From Chondrosia reniformis (Eukaryota > Porifera > Demospongiae > Chondrillida > Chondrillidae), in NCBI GenBank assembly GCA_947172415.1, contig OX359190.1, forward strand, positions 7,006,001 through 7,070,000: a DNA stretch of 64,000 nucleotides. The letters are read 5' to 3'. Below the pieces are notes generated by a model. That model saw only the letters and a list, made by a program, of their open reading frames with translations. It was not told the origin of the DNA and made no database searches. Shown in pieces: positions 12,601 to 27,600 of this stretch (the first letter of the stretch is position 1; the number at the start of each line of letters is the position of its first letter). Both the position numbers and the translations under genes were made by a program.

Positions 12601-15600
12601 GATTTCATCAGTCTGGTTCTTACCTCTTCACAAAAAGCTGTTAGAATGAATTACTTGCTGCTGCTGAACATTGTTTGATTTAATCAGTCTGGTTCTTACC
12701 TCTTCACAAAAAGCTGTTAGAATGAATTCCGTCCTCAAGAGATGCGATTACGCTAAGAAAAGAAGTATACACGTCTATACTTCGTTCACCATTGTTTCAC
12801 ACTTCACCATAACTAAGTAGCGCTTCCGGGAATCGAAGCTCCGAATCGATTACGTCATTCGTTTCCAGTCCCGTTGTAGTGGTTAGTCATGTTTAAACAA
12901 ACATTGCTGTGACAACCTAGGGGTAGGGCGGGGCTAGTCCTTTGTGCTGCACGTTAACCACAGCTTTTGACACCTCATTACTATATACGTATTACAGAGT
13001 CCGTGATATCCAGCGCAGCAGTCTGCACGAAGCCTTCAAACATTCCAAGGTCAGGGCAAAGAAGTCCGATTTCTGCAATCTGTGGAATACCCACGTGGTA
13101 TATCCGCAGAAAAACATAAGTAACTTGTGACATGTACCGTAACACGTCATCAACTGTTTATAGACTAATTTCAACAAAATGTCTAACAGTTAAGGGGACA
13201 GCTAAAGTGTGGCCAATCTTAAAGCTTTAACTAGCATCATGATTTTATTCTGGGTATATTTTTGATGATGACACAACTTTCCCTATCACATACCTTCTAC
13301 CTGTTTCATCCAGTAACATGGCAGAAACAGGTGACTGGCCATGAAGCTTTGTGTGCTGAGACAACTTGGTACCATTATTTAGAGACCACACTTTTAAAAC
13401 CTACAAACAGTAAAGAAAAGAAATGCCTATGTGCCTTATTTGATATGCCTACTAAAAAGTGCCCTGGGTTGTTTACAGTAAACAATGCTCAGGGTGATTA
13501 TACGTACATTCAACTAGGTCTTTATACATTACACACTGTAAATAAACTGTACACTATTGCATATATGAACGTTAGACGAAGCTGAAAATCTAAGTCGTAG
13601 TTCCCAGAGTATAGTAGACATCGTACATAGCTTACTATAATGTTAATTGAAAGTGACCCATATAACCTGCTGTCTCATAATACCCACTGTTACCCTATCT
13701 TTTCATAACAAAATTCAGTTTACAACAAAATTAAATTTTATTATATCTGTGCTCCACTGTATTAACATTCCACTTCATATTCTGCTGTATAGCAGGGATC
13801 TGCTAAACAGCAAACACAACATGCCAGGAACAATAATAATTAAGTTTATCCAATTGTTTCTGTTTTTTTAAATTTTTTGCAAAATTAAAAAAATATTCCA
13901 TAGGACTTCTTTACATATTGAAACATATACAATAATTAAATAAGTATAAGTATTCTTTGCATGATTATATACTTCTCCTTTTATTGACATAACCATGCTC
14001 AGTCTATACAAACTATTCTCAAGTTGAATTATTAAACTAATCACTAAAATGATCCCCATTAAGTATTCATTTATGCAGACAAATCTCTAAGGATGGTGCA
14101 CATAACATTCAAAGATATCAATCCTTCTAGAATATTTTTTATGTCCTATCAGATTAATTGTATACACTTACAGAAGGCATTTCACATACGTAGTACCAAT
14201 TCTTTGAATATACTTACCGACCCTTCACAAACAGAAAGCACCTGCTGAAAACATTTGCAGTACTTAACACTGACAACAGGAGCATCATGACTACTGAAAG
14301 CCTCACCTGTAGTTACAGACCTGAAGGACAAAATCCTCAGTTTTACAGTTTTTGGGTAATAAAATAATGATATTACCTTTGAATTTGTCTCAAGCAATAA
14401 AAACGGTCTCCTCCAAAAAGAAGGCACTTCCTTAGTGGATTATAATATACAACTACGGAAATTAGAATAAAAATTAGATCTTCCAAATATTTAAAGCAAT
14501 GGCATACATTACATAGAGTAGGTAACCAATTATTGACCGTCATCAATTATCGACCACCTATACGGCCCGCGATGATAAAATAGTGTACGGCTAAATTACT
14601 GTAGAATACGGACGGTATTCGTCTACGATCGCGTGGCATTCCACGCTGGCCAAGGCTTGGACGAAATCCTTGTAAGTGTCTTCTATATTTATATTACGAA
14701 CTAAACTAACGATATATGCTGTTATTTGCGTACAACAGGTGCTGTTGTCGTAACGTGAATGTCTCGTAAAGGTGTTAGGAAATGTTTATGCAGGCGAAAA
14801 TGCCGACAGCAGCTAAGTGACTTTCCAACACAATCGTGAGTCTCTAGGCCTTCAATGAAATGAAAACAATGGACAAATGAACAGATGCTATGCAGCTGTA
14901 GCTGCTATGAAGGTAGTTGAAGAGGGAGGAGCAGTTAGGACAGCAGCTCGTGAACATGGAGTTCCATATTCAACTCTTAAAGATCGATTACGTGGCAGAG
15001 TACAGCACGACACAAAGCCTGGACCAAGACCTTACCTCAGTTGCACAGAAGAAGCTGACCTTGGAGATTTTTTGAAGAAATGCGTTTGGATTTGGAAAGA
15101 CAAGAAAAGATGTTATGCATATTGCCGATTCTGTCGCTAGAGAAAGGGGCATGGTAAAGAAAGTAAACATTAGTCATGGGTGGTGGATTTAAACCACAGC
15201 TGGACTAAACACAAAGTTCCCGGATCGAGGTATGGGCTTAGCGACAATGGATGAATCAATACAGACTTATTCGAAGGATGGCTGGTGGAGCATTTCATTG
15301 TGCATGCTGTATCTGGACGCCCTCTACTGCTGCTACTAGATGGACACAGTACACATTATCAACCAAAAGCTCTGTGTTTCGCCAGAGACCACGACATCAT
15401 AATGCTATGCTTGCCACCACATACCACACACGAGGCCCAACCTTTATATTGTGGAGTTTTCAAACCACTCAAAGCCCAGTGGACAAATGTGTGTCACTAG
15501 TTTTTGCAAAGAAATCCTGGAAAATTTGTCACCAAATTTAACTTCAACTTGCTGTTCTCTCAGGCTTGGTTGAAAGCAATTATCCCCATTAACATCATAG

Positions 15601-18600
15601 CTGGATTCAGAACATGTGGAGTCTACCCATTTAATCCAGCAGCTATTTCCATTGTCCAAGAGCAAGATGAATCTGGTGGTGATGGGGAACCACTTGGAGA
15701 GACTGAAACTGATGAAAAAAGGGGTGGAGATGATAGCGGTGATCAAGATAATTCTGGAGTTAATGCTCACCAGATATTCAATTAATATGTGTACGTATAT
15801 ACCTATATATGTATAAGCTTCTTTAAACGACCTTAGAACAAGGCAGCAGTTGAAAACATCACATCCATGCAGTCTGGTTCCTCACAGTCTGGTTCCTTGC
15901 AGTCTAGTTCCTCACGTAGAATAGTGTCAAAGAGTTCATCTGACTTTACAGGAATGCTTTCTAGTGGATGGGTAGATGGAAGTGATAGCAAAGCTAACAA
16001 AAATAGCACAAGTAGTATCTGTTCAACCTCCTATGGATCAGCCAATAAGGTATCACCAGATTCTGAAGTCGCTAGTTCTACTAGAGGGAGCACACACGAC
16101 AATTCTTTTTTGTCAAAGTACCTGACAGATCCCACAACTATTATCCCAACTGGTCCAAAGAAGCCTCGACCTCTTGCTAGACTGTTGACTAGTTCTGATT
16201 CACTAAGGCTGATGGAGGAAAAAGAGAGAAAGAAACAGGAAGAAAATGAAGAGGAGAGACGAAAAAAGGAAAGAGAAGAGAAGAAGAACAGAAAAGAAAG
16301 GCAGCAAAGCGAGTAACGCTCTGCTTCGAAGTTGCATCGGTGTTATGTTTACTGAAGGATTTATACTGATCGAATTTTATGGTTTCTATGGGTAAGTATC
16401 CTTCAATGTCTATTAAACTCCTATGAAGTACACAGAGACCCAAGAGAACTAGATTTTCTTGTTTATCAAGTCTATTAATAAGCTTTACTGTATAGCCCCA
16501 GCCCAAGATAATATAAGCAATGAAGTACTTACAGCACTGGGAAGTAGCTTGAGTTTACTTGAAGAAATTCAGTCAGATTCTGAAGATCTTAGCAGTACTA
16601 GTGGCTATGTACGTATGTAGGCTATTGAGAACCAACTCTCTTGGTCGACCCCAATTAGACATACAAAAGGAACAATTGGAGTATTTCCTTCAAATGGGAT
16701 TTAAGTGTTCACAAGTTGCTGCTATCATTGGCATGAGTTTAAGCTCTATAAGAAGAAGGATGACAGATAATGGTTTAAGTATTACTAGTTTGTAGTCCAA
16801 TATTACTGACCAAGAGTTGGATCTATGTATAAAACAAATTAAGCAAGAATTTCCTTGCTGTGGTTATCGCTTGATGCAGGGTCATCTTTAACATCGTGTT
16901 TCCCAATCCAGTGTTCGTCAAAGTATGCATAGAGTTGACCCTGACTGAGTAGCCATTAGATGGGCTGCCATGATACAGTGTTGAAAGTATTCACTACCTT
17001 CACCATTAGCACTTTGACATATTGATGGGAATCACAAACTCATTAGGGCTATAAATAATAATCTTTTGATATAATCAGTATAAATGCATTTTTTGCACAT
17101 GCGTTTTAATAAGTTGGTGGAGACTAGTTGTTCATGGAGGAGTGGTTGGGTATTCAAGAATTCCAGTGTACCTGCACTAAACAATAACCGAGCTAGAATT
17201 GTATTATGCCAATCAAAAAAGGCAGTCACACAGTATGGACCTTCCATTACTAATTCGTTGCGATAGAGGGGGTGATGTTTCATTGTTCCTTCAGTTACAT
17301 CCACAGCATGGTCCAGATCATGGTACTGTAATTTGCTTTGAAAAGTGTACACAATCAAAGAATAGAGAGGACATGGAGGGATGTATATCAAGGGGTTCTT
17401 GGTCTATATCATGACCTTTTTACTATCTGGAATCAATCAATACGCTAGACTCAAATAATGATTTACTTCACTATGTTTACATTCTACGTATCAACAAACA
17501 CCTGGATTCATGGAAACAGGCATGGATTAACCATCGAATGAGTTCAGAATGTAATTTATCTTCCTTGCAATTATGGACAGCAGGCTTGCAGAATATCGCA
17601 GGTTCTAGGAGTTGCCAATGAAGTGTTTGAAAACCTTTATGAGGTATGTGCATATGTCATTATTGTGTATATACAATTGCTTCTCATCTATCGTTGTATA
17701 GGATGAAGAGCAGCACTATGGGATTGATTGGGAAGGACCAGTTTGCCACTGAAAATGAACAGGTTATTGTTCCAGAAACAGATTGCCCACTAATTTCCCA
17801 CTAATTTCCCTAAAACTAGAAGAACTACATAGGGTAGTTTCCCATTTGTTGCAATTAAGTAGGTACCTTATAAGCTGGGCTAATTTTTGTACAGATTACA
17901 TGCCATACAGAGAAATTAAGCTATCCAACTAAGGGCCAGTCTGGTTCTTCACATATAAACATATGCATACTTACCATCAACAGGACAGGTAATTTTATGC
18001 ATTCCTGGGATAACAGATATGATGCAGTTGTATTCTGTCAGACTCCACACCTGTAGGATGATAAGGCAATACACTAGATTCTACATTTAAACACAGAATC
18101 CACACAAATGTATAACACTTCAAGACTCATACTTCAGAGACCATTAAACTGAATGATACAGTACATAACTTAGACATCAAAAAAGGATACTTAACGAAAG
18201 AAATACACAAGAGTTATCTATCCTCTTGTCAAAACATAAAATTAATTTACCATGTCAAAAAAGTGTTAAAATAACATTGCTAAGCAATTGCCCACCAGAG
18301 GAAGATATCCGAGACAACATACAATGAATTCAAGAATACACTGACAGCATTAAAGGACTCATTTGAGCTTGAGAGTAAGAAGGGGCTCTACAGGTCCAGG
18401 GGGACATGAAGAGCCATGGGTAAGAATTAAGGATTCTGGTGAACAAATATCCAGGCTTGAAGGATAATGCCAGCCAATAGCTAGACCTGCAACAATACCT
18501 GGGACAGCTAAACAACTCGCAGACAGCCTTTGGGGTAAGACATGGGAGGCCCTATACAATAAAGAGGTATGTGCTACTCTCAAGCTGGTGAAATCAGTTG

Positions 18601-21600
18601 CCCATGTTACTCCTAGGTGAAGAGATGATGATGGCCCGTTGATTGCAAGGATGCATAGTCTGAAAGCTACCACAAGCAGCAATACTCAGGCTGAGAGTAG
18701 AAGACAAGCAGCCTAATGCCAGAGAAAAGCAGAATACTTTACTCATCAAGAGGACTGAGACCTCGGAGCAATGATGACTACTATGAGAGGTGATGTGTCA
18801 AAATTCAGCATGTTTTTTTGTTAATAGGAGGGGTACCGTCCGCCAATAGGAGGGGAGGGGTACCGTCTGTCGATAGAAGGGAGTCTTTCGATAGGAGGGG
18901 TGCCAATAAATATTATACTATATATATATTTAGTAAAATTACATCACCATCAAGCACATGGTAACAAAATGTCCGACAGTAATCTAAGAAGACTTGTTAC
19001 AAGTACTAACCAGCTCCAGCAGCAGCTGATGGAAGCAGTATCTCGCTTAACAGAGCAGCCAGCCAGGTTTGTTTACATTTGTATGTCATTGTTCAAATAA
19101 GCTGAACCGCATCAACAACAGAATGGTACTTGAGTTTGTTGGAGAAATGGTGAATTACAGTTCAGTCAACTCAGCCATCTCAGAGGATGAAGCAGTTCAT
19201 TTTCCAGTTGAGCGTCTTAACTCACCTGAAGTTTCCAGTTTACCACCGCACAACCTATGCCTTAAGGTTGGCATCCCCATTATTGTCTTGCGCTCCCTGA
19301 ATCCCCCATGTTACCAATGGTACACGCTGCATTGTTACAAGACTCTTCCCAAATGTTGTCCAGGCAGAAATTTTGCACGGCCCATCTATGGGGAAAACGG
19401 TTCTACTCCCAAGGATACCTCTCATTCCATCAAACACATCATTGCCTTTTAGCTTCAAGAGAGTGCAATTTCCCATTCAGCCATGCTTTGCAATGACCAT
19501 CAACAAAGCGCAGAGGCAGACATTCCAAGAAGTTAGCGTGGGTCTTAGCACACCATGCTTTTCCCATGGGATGCTTTATGTGGCACTTTCACGAGTGGGC
19601 TCCCCAAATGGACTTCAGGGTACTCAGATAGTACAACCTGTAATGTCGTTTATCAGGAGGTACTACATTGAAGACACATGCATGTATGCACTCTATGCAG
19701 GTTCTATAAATTACTTCTTCATGACCCCTACATACAAATATGTGCTCTGTAAATGGGATAGCATATGATATTGTTGAAGATCTACTGCATCTCTTTCATT
19801 TCCAAGGATACCATTTATCTGTTGATAACGTCTACACCAGCCCTTAGCTTTTCAAACACCTAGAATCCCTCCATATCCTTGCGACTGGCACATTGCACAC
19901 ATCCAGGAAAGATGTGCCACCCTCTGTCATACAACTGTCTTTCAACTGTCAGCATTACAACTTTAGTACAAACTTCAATGTCTATGTATACACATAGATA
20001 TGCAAGGAAGGGTCAAATTTACAAAATTACGTACATTAGCTGGAGACATTTAGGGGGCATTATACAATACTATCACATAAAATTAGCAACAAATATGGAG
20101 TACTAACCTTCACACAATTCTCTATTGAAACACTATAAAGTTTCCCTTCAGATTCAGAGATAAACAAAAAGGAAACTGGAGAGGTGTGATCATTCATTTT
20201 CATGATTGGTTTGCTATAATATAAGGAAGTAAACATACATAATATCTATTGATCAAGACACAGCTCATCATTTTAACTTACTTTCATACAAAGATAATTA
20301 AAATTTGGTTAGAGTTAGTCAACTGTTTATCTATTAAAAAAGCTTCCTATCTGCCAGAGGTACTCCTTATTAAGTAGTCAAAGGTTAAATAGTATAATTA
20401 ACTAGTTAAAAAATTTAAGATGGTTCATCTTTAGTCTTTTGAACATCTTAGAGACACATTTTTTGAGAGTCGGATGTTTCGATCCTGGGGGGTATTTTTC
20501 AGCAACTTTTTCTAGACACTCAAAAGACTAATGATGAACCACTGCAAAGACAAGTTTGGAGCAATTAGAAGTCAACCAGTAAAAAAAAACAATACTTCAT
20601 ATTAAATATATAAGCTGGAGTCACAAATGTATGTCATCATACCATTAGCATTACTATTCAATTCATTGCTAAACTACAAAACTGACCTGGTCACATAAGG
20701 ATTCCACACTCTGATAACTTGATCCATTCCTCCAGTGACCAACACATTGTACTCATAAGAGAAGACAAAACTGTTAGCACCCTTTGGGATTCTAAATACT
20801 CTTTGGTCGTTTGAAGCTCTAAATTTTGTTGGGAAGGATAAGTTTGTTCTTGCAAACTGCTGCCCCTTTTGGGCAGCTGTCAATGGTCTTGGAGAAACAG
20901 TCGACATGAAGGAGCTCTGTGTAACAAAGGAATTTTGTTCTGAGACTGACTTTTGCTTCCTAAAGTTAGGAGCAGTTTCAGGTCTTGGAGGATTGTCTGC
21001 TTGCAAACAGGCTTCCAATGATGTCTCAATATGTGTACTTCCTGTTGGAGACCCTAAAATGTTTAAATTATAAGAGTTATTAGGACTCCTTCATAAAAGT
21101 AAACATGTTGAAAAATGGGGCCTTTAAGAACTAAAACCAATCTTAAAACTTTGAATCATCACTTGAATATTGATTTTTACCCACCCACTAGTGTCTCCTG
21201 AGGAGCTAATATGGGTAGATTAAAGTTCACTTAACAGGAACCAATGACTAAGGGGAAATTTGGTCTCCACTTCGTATTACGGTACATGCCAAAAGAAACA
21301 CTGCCTCCATTGGGTTTCAAGCGAGGCACTCAACAAGGCGAGTGGAAATGAGTGGTATTTGGGTCGAGATTTTGTCAAGTGGTGGCTCAAGGAACCCTTG
21401 ATTGGTGACTTTGGTAATCACTGATTTTTTGTTTCCCCATACAGTATGTGCCAGTGAATATTGTACACCCATATACAATTCCCTAGTGAATTGTGTATGG
21501 AGTTTGGTATTCCCACTCCATATCCCTCTATGTATCCCCCATTAACACAACTCATCAGGAATAAAGGGTTTCTTGCATTTTTACATTTAATTTCTATTCT

Positions 21601-24600
21601 AGTATCAGAGTTAACTTTATTATTATCTATTATCCAGTTACATAAAGAAGGGTATTCATACGCTCAAATTATACTTCCTCGTGCCATAATTTCAACCCAA
21701 TATGTCTAATTAAACCTTTTTGCAAAGGCTTTGTATTGATTTAGTATTATTAATGATGGCTTTAAAAGACTGGTCAATGGTACAAAAAGCAAAAGCTATT
21801 TTAAAGTTTAAAACAAGTATCCAAGCATCCACCATTTTGGTAACATAGATAAAGCTATGACATTTAAATGTGGAAACAATATAGGGGCTGCCCCAAAAAT
21901 GGTATGTCAGAATATTCATTTATGCTACATATTGATATACGTACATATTTCCATCACAAACAATAAACATAGCCTCAGCTCACCTATTACAATGCTTGCC
22001 ATTGGATCATGAGAAGCTGATATGACTGCATTAATGCTACCATAGTAGTGAAGCTAATGGGAAAGTAGTAGATGTATTAATTATGAGGACTACACTACTT
22101 GCAATTATCACCCAGATGCCTTAAAACTTAAGCTAGATATATTCAGTTCTCAAGGCAAACTATTTTTCTCTTTCATGAAATGCCAGAGTCAACAAGAATT
22201 ATAATGAGTAAAGTGTCAGAATTAAGATTTGCCACAATCAAAGCTGTCAAGGAATATATTCAGTCAAATTTATGGGTTATACTACCAATTAGTTTTATAC
22301 TGGTTAGGTCACAACTGTGTTTCTGAAAATGCCATAGTCAGGAAGAAGTGCATGGACATTGCATCAAGGTAAATAATAATTTAACTTTACCCCTAAATAA
22401 TTAAAAAAGAAAAGATGCCGCTGAAGCTAAATTCGTCTATATATCTAAATACATTTGGGGTGTTGTTCCTGCCAAATATACTTGCATTAAATAGATTACA
22501 CAATTGACTAATTTATTAAATATATCAATTGAATTTCTCATGTAAATCTCCCACAACAGATACATAAATCTCTCATGGCTGTTTTATAAATTTCTCATGG
22601 TTGACTTGTCAGGGTGAAGTGAATCAAGCCTCTCCCATTCCCAAATCCTGGATCTGCCCCTGTGTCTTATTCCCCAAGAATGTTGAGAGTATCAAAGATT
22701 AATTGTTCTTCACTAAGGTCTGTCTTGGTCAATGCAGTAGCCATGTTTTCACTATGTGCTTTAGTGGTCACATGACACTAACTAAGAGATATAATTTTAT
22801 GTCTACTATGTGTCTACTACAGGAGATTTATATATTAGCAACGGGAGATTTAATAAATATACTGGCTGAATTAATGCATACGTATGTACATTTTTGGCAT
22901 GAACAGTATAAGATATATAGAACTTGCCTAATATCAGCTCAAATTTATTATTGTTATTACAATTTTGCTGACAGCCATCCATCATTGTCTTATGTGCTTA
23001 TAAAGGTCATATATGTTTTATCCATCAAGTGATACATGCAAATGGTTACATTTGCTTACTTCTGATATCCACTTCTCATGAACTCTCCATCTATGTAATA
23101 ATGAAGAAATAAATCAACAACTTCATAACTCGATGTAAACTCCTTTAAAGAAGGGAGACCTCAAACACATATTAAAAACAATAATCATATAAAGGAAAAA
23201 GTAGGTAGAATGTCTAATTGCAAGAATTTCCAGTATCTGATGCCCAAGTAGCATTGGTATCAAATTGACGTCGGCTACTAAGTACCATATAAATTAAACA
23301 TGACCAAATTGAGAATCTTCAATGTAGTAATTGCTCAAATAAAACCATGTTAATTAACCAATTAATTGCCACTTCGGGGTTGAGGGGTGTGTGACCCATA
23401 ACCTCTGTATCACAGGACACTATGTAATTTAGTGGGAAACTAACTAAAAATGTAAAAATGATTACTTCTAAAAATTTGTTGAAATTTATTCACAACTTGA
23501 GCTCATGACGAAATCTTTAGTAAGTTAATGTGTGCTAATTGCTGACAAAATTCAATGCTTCGCATATTGGCAAAGGCTTGTAATTGTTTTTAGTCTTAAT
23601 TCTCATGAAACTAATGACATTGAGCTTCGAAATGATACCTAACTTGTCTCCTGTGAGAGAACAATCCCAAAATTATCCAGTTCTTGGAAGCACCTTAATT
23701 TTTATGGATATTGTATGTATTTTACTGAGCTACGTAAATGTATTCTAATTTACCATACTGGCAGGTTCGTTGCGCTTATTGATGGAGCGGTAGATATATT
23801 TAGAGTAACAATAGTTTATTTGTCGTCTATATGCAACAGCGGAATTTCAAGCATCCACATTTTCTTTTGCATTTATTCGACAAAAGGCAGTTTATCAGTA
23901 GACAAGAACATCAAACATAAATAAATAATTAAAGTTAAAAAATTGTGGGATGTTGCTCCCTACACTCAAATTACTTGGCTGCTTTGTTGGTCTTATATAA
24001 AGTTGTTATATTAACTATTCTGAACACTTAAGTGTCCTCAAAATTAAGTAAGAAAACTTATCTAGAAAAGTGTAGAAAATGTTCTGCTTATCATAGCAGG
24101 CATTTACACAGTATGAGAAGGCAGTATTCTGGTGCAGCTACAAGGTTACTGAGTTCTTTGCAATCAGAGCAAGATTCCTTTACCAAAGGAAATGGGAGAA
24201 AGACAGATTTAAGGATGTGGTAAAAAAGACTTATTTCCTTAGAGAAGCCAATTACTCCTGTTAGATCTGTAATGGAATTTTTGAGAAGCATTGGTCTAGC
24301 GCATGTGGGACATGTCCGAAAATTTCCGCTTTGAGAAGACGTCCTATTAGCGCCTAAAAATGTGTTACATTTCGGGCGGAAGTACCATTCATTTTCATGT
24401 GACATCTGCGTGACTTTTGAAACCTGCCCAAAACATCAGAAAATCGTCCATAGGCGTCACAACACGTGGTGAAAATGTTCAGGAATTGAACGAAGTAAAA
24501 CTGTGAGCGTGATAGAGAACTAAACATAGTAAGCCTATATCAAAGCAAGCAAGATATAAAAACCACAATGACTACTATTGCTACTCTTCTTCCCGTGAAT

Positions 24601-27600
24601 CACGTAGACTAAGGTATTCTTCGGCTTAAGTAAGCATCCTAAAATCACAAAGTCTACACCCGTAAAACTACCTTAGAGTGTGAGCGTGATAGAGAGCTAA
24701 CTATGTAAGCCTATATCAAAGCAAACAAGAAATAAAAACCACGATGATTGCCATTGCTACTCTTCTTCCAGTGAATCACGTAGACTAGTACACATAAAGG
24801 TTGCATACAGAAGTAGCATATTGATGATATTGTTACTCTAACTGATTCCTCTTAAAACAAAAACGATCTGATGAAAGAAACTTTACGAATATTTTAGGTG
24901 CAAATTAAGCATTAATGATGCCTACGTCATATATGACGATTGAATGACGACAAAATTTGTTTTCAATATTAGGCTGACTGTCACGTGATAATGTCTCCAC
25001 TCGAACAAAAGAGACGAAATTAACAAGAAAATGACTATTAGACAATGGAGGATTTTTTATTAAAGGATTTTTTGATTTCATCCACTTCAAAAGGTAACAG
25101 CCTAAAAGTTCCATGTGTACTCCTGCAATATTCTCTTGTATCGCTGAGATCTGAAGTGTTGAAGACTTGAGAGAAAGGTAAGAAAATACATTTTCACTTA
25201 TTACTCAAAAACTAAAGGGAATTTAAAAGGAGTACATATACATACAATTGGTAGATATTATTATTGCGCATTGAATGGTGTCACTATTTACTCTATTTTT
25301 GTAATTTCCAATGTCTAATACGGCATTTTCGGAAATTAAGTACCTATCACTTACGGCCGAATATCTCAGCCGTTAAGCCTGCAATCCAAGTGCTGATTTT
25401 ACTAACATATTAAGAGTGCATAGAGCTTCAATTCTATCACAATTTGTTTAAATATAAAATAATTCTACATTAAATAAAAGACATTTAAAAAAGTTACAAT
25501 CTCTTTATAGGAACTTTACTTCAAAATTTGATTCGAATTCAGATGATAGTGACCTTGAAAAGGTGCATGTGCCAAAGCGTAGGAAATTTTCTGCCTATCC
25601 CAGACACAATATTCTAGTGCAGCTGCACGGCTTTTAACTGCCTTATGATCACAGCAAGATATCAAAGGAAAGGGGAGAATCCTGATAGGGAAAATAAGAT
25701 TCGTTTGCTTGGAGAAACCCAGCAGAACCACTACTCCAGCTAGATCGGCAATGGAATATAAAGCACACACAAATGTTTCCTCTGCAGCCATTAAGTTCAG
25801 CTCAAGATGCTGTTCTCCTGGGATGGTATTTTTCCAGGTACCTCTCATCCATTTGGTTCGGAATACAGAGGGAGTCCACAATTTTTGTTACTTTATGCCA
25901 CATATTATGTAAGGCTGTGGTAAAGGTAGGTCTATGTCGCAGGGAGAACATGTACATTTTTGCGGCAAAAAGAAAATGGCCATTAAAAAGTAAGGTGTAA
26001 TTTACCCCTATTTTGTACTTGTGAGGTTAAAAACGGAGATATTTATGAAAGCTGAACTCTTAACATTTATGATTTTACTTCTATAATTTTATTAAGTTAT
26101 TTACAGATTGAGAAATTACAGATATAGTCGGACATGTGGAAAAATGCTTCAATTGACAAGGTGAAGGTATAGCTGTCGATTTAAAATGTTGTTAGCAGTC
26201 CCATACTTTCTATATAGATATCTAAATCTTCACAATGTTCGATCAAAATCGGACTCCATGAAAATTTAGTTTTACCTTTTATGACACCGATGGCACTTGA
26301 AAAGCAGTCACCACTAAATGTACATAATATTTTAGCAATTAGATACAGATATATCTATATTTTATTGTGTATAATGTATGTATATATGCATTGCAGCTCA
26401 GAGTGTCCCAGTCAGTGTTCCTAATTGTAATTTCCTTCTTGTATAAAGTTTTGAAGGACCTTCCAGAAGATGACTGGGAGAAGAAAATTCTAGCTTATGA
26501 CAACATGTGCCATCTCGATGCTCTCAAGGGTTACCAACCACAGGTTGAACATGTGCAATTGCACAAAAGGGGGCATTCTGTGGTTTTAAAGGAATTTGTT
26601 TACATAACTGTGTCTCACAAATAAATGTGTAGGATGGTCATGCTTAAAGTATGCGACTTGGTCGATGATTCATTATCACATATTATGACGAGTAAAATTA
26701 AGAGACAGGTGGTGGTAACTCTGTGTTTCACATTTTTTCTTAGACGACTCTCTCCAAATGTTTCGTAGACATAACAGATGTCTATGCTTATATATATAAC
26801 ACACATAGTGTTGATTATGTAAGAAAATGTTTGGGAAGTATTTGTGACAACACGATATTTTATATTGACGTTATTCTTACTTCGTGACATTGGCATGACA
26901 CCATCTCAAGCAACAGTCCTTTATAACCCTTTTGAGAGATTTGGATGCTGATGCAGATTTTGAAGATCATGGTACACCTCCAAACCAGATGCCACAGTTA
27001 AAGGCTGCAAGCATAATAGGCCTTCAAGATGTCAATGAGGGAATCTGGGTGTTCAACAGAAATGTACAGTTGGACAGCCATGGCCACTCTATTCCAGGTA
27101 GCAAGTCTCCCTATATCACCTATCCATTTATAATGCAAAATGTTTTAGCTTTTAGAGAAAGTGGATCTTCACAGTGAGTATGAGGACGTTCTGTGAAAAT
27201 ATTTTGATGACTTAGTACCAAAGCTGTAGACACCTATCAAGTTATTGTACTTGAAGAGACAGTTAGAAATGAGTGTACTAGCCTTTAAGGCCTAGTAACT
27301 TCAATGACTTTTCTCAAATGCTTGCAACTGTGTAAAGTCAAGATCCATTTCAGAGGTATGTTTATGAGTCACTGTTGTAGGTAGTACAGCCAAATTATAT
27401 ATACAACTTCCCTATTATAGGTTTTTACTTTCCTTTAGGGTAGACTGTAAAATGTCTATCAATCCTAAGGAACTTGCACCAGAACCATGCATAAGTATTT
27501 ATCTGGACGAATTTGTACAGCTTTTAGGAGAAAAAAGTGTCTCAATAAGCTCTATACAAAAGGTAGTGTCCGAAACATGTACAGGACACTACGGGAATGG

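Larger units (their letters stand above)
7281..13139 (+). mobile_element. 5.9 kb element with P-element transposase and CGGTAC inverted ends
   Basis: The left end CGGTACTCGTCACAAGTTAC and the complement of the right end, CGGTACATGTCACAAGTTAC, match over about 25 bp and are flanked by TA. Subterminal inverted segments also match (7705-7745 against 12856-12890), as in vertebrate P elements. It carries the C-terminal part of a THAP9/P-type transposase and, on the other strand, a second coding relic, and is split by a Tigger. It sits in the host intron between 13301 and 7171. Confidence 0.7.

Noticed and set aside
24091-24405. Minus-strand 104-codon ORF
   Set aside because: The plus strand gives a better Cys/His-rich frame continuing beyond its limits; the minus frame is probably a shadow.
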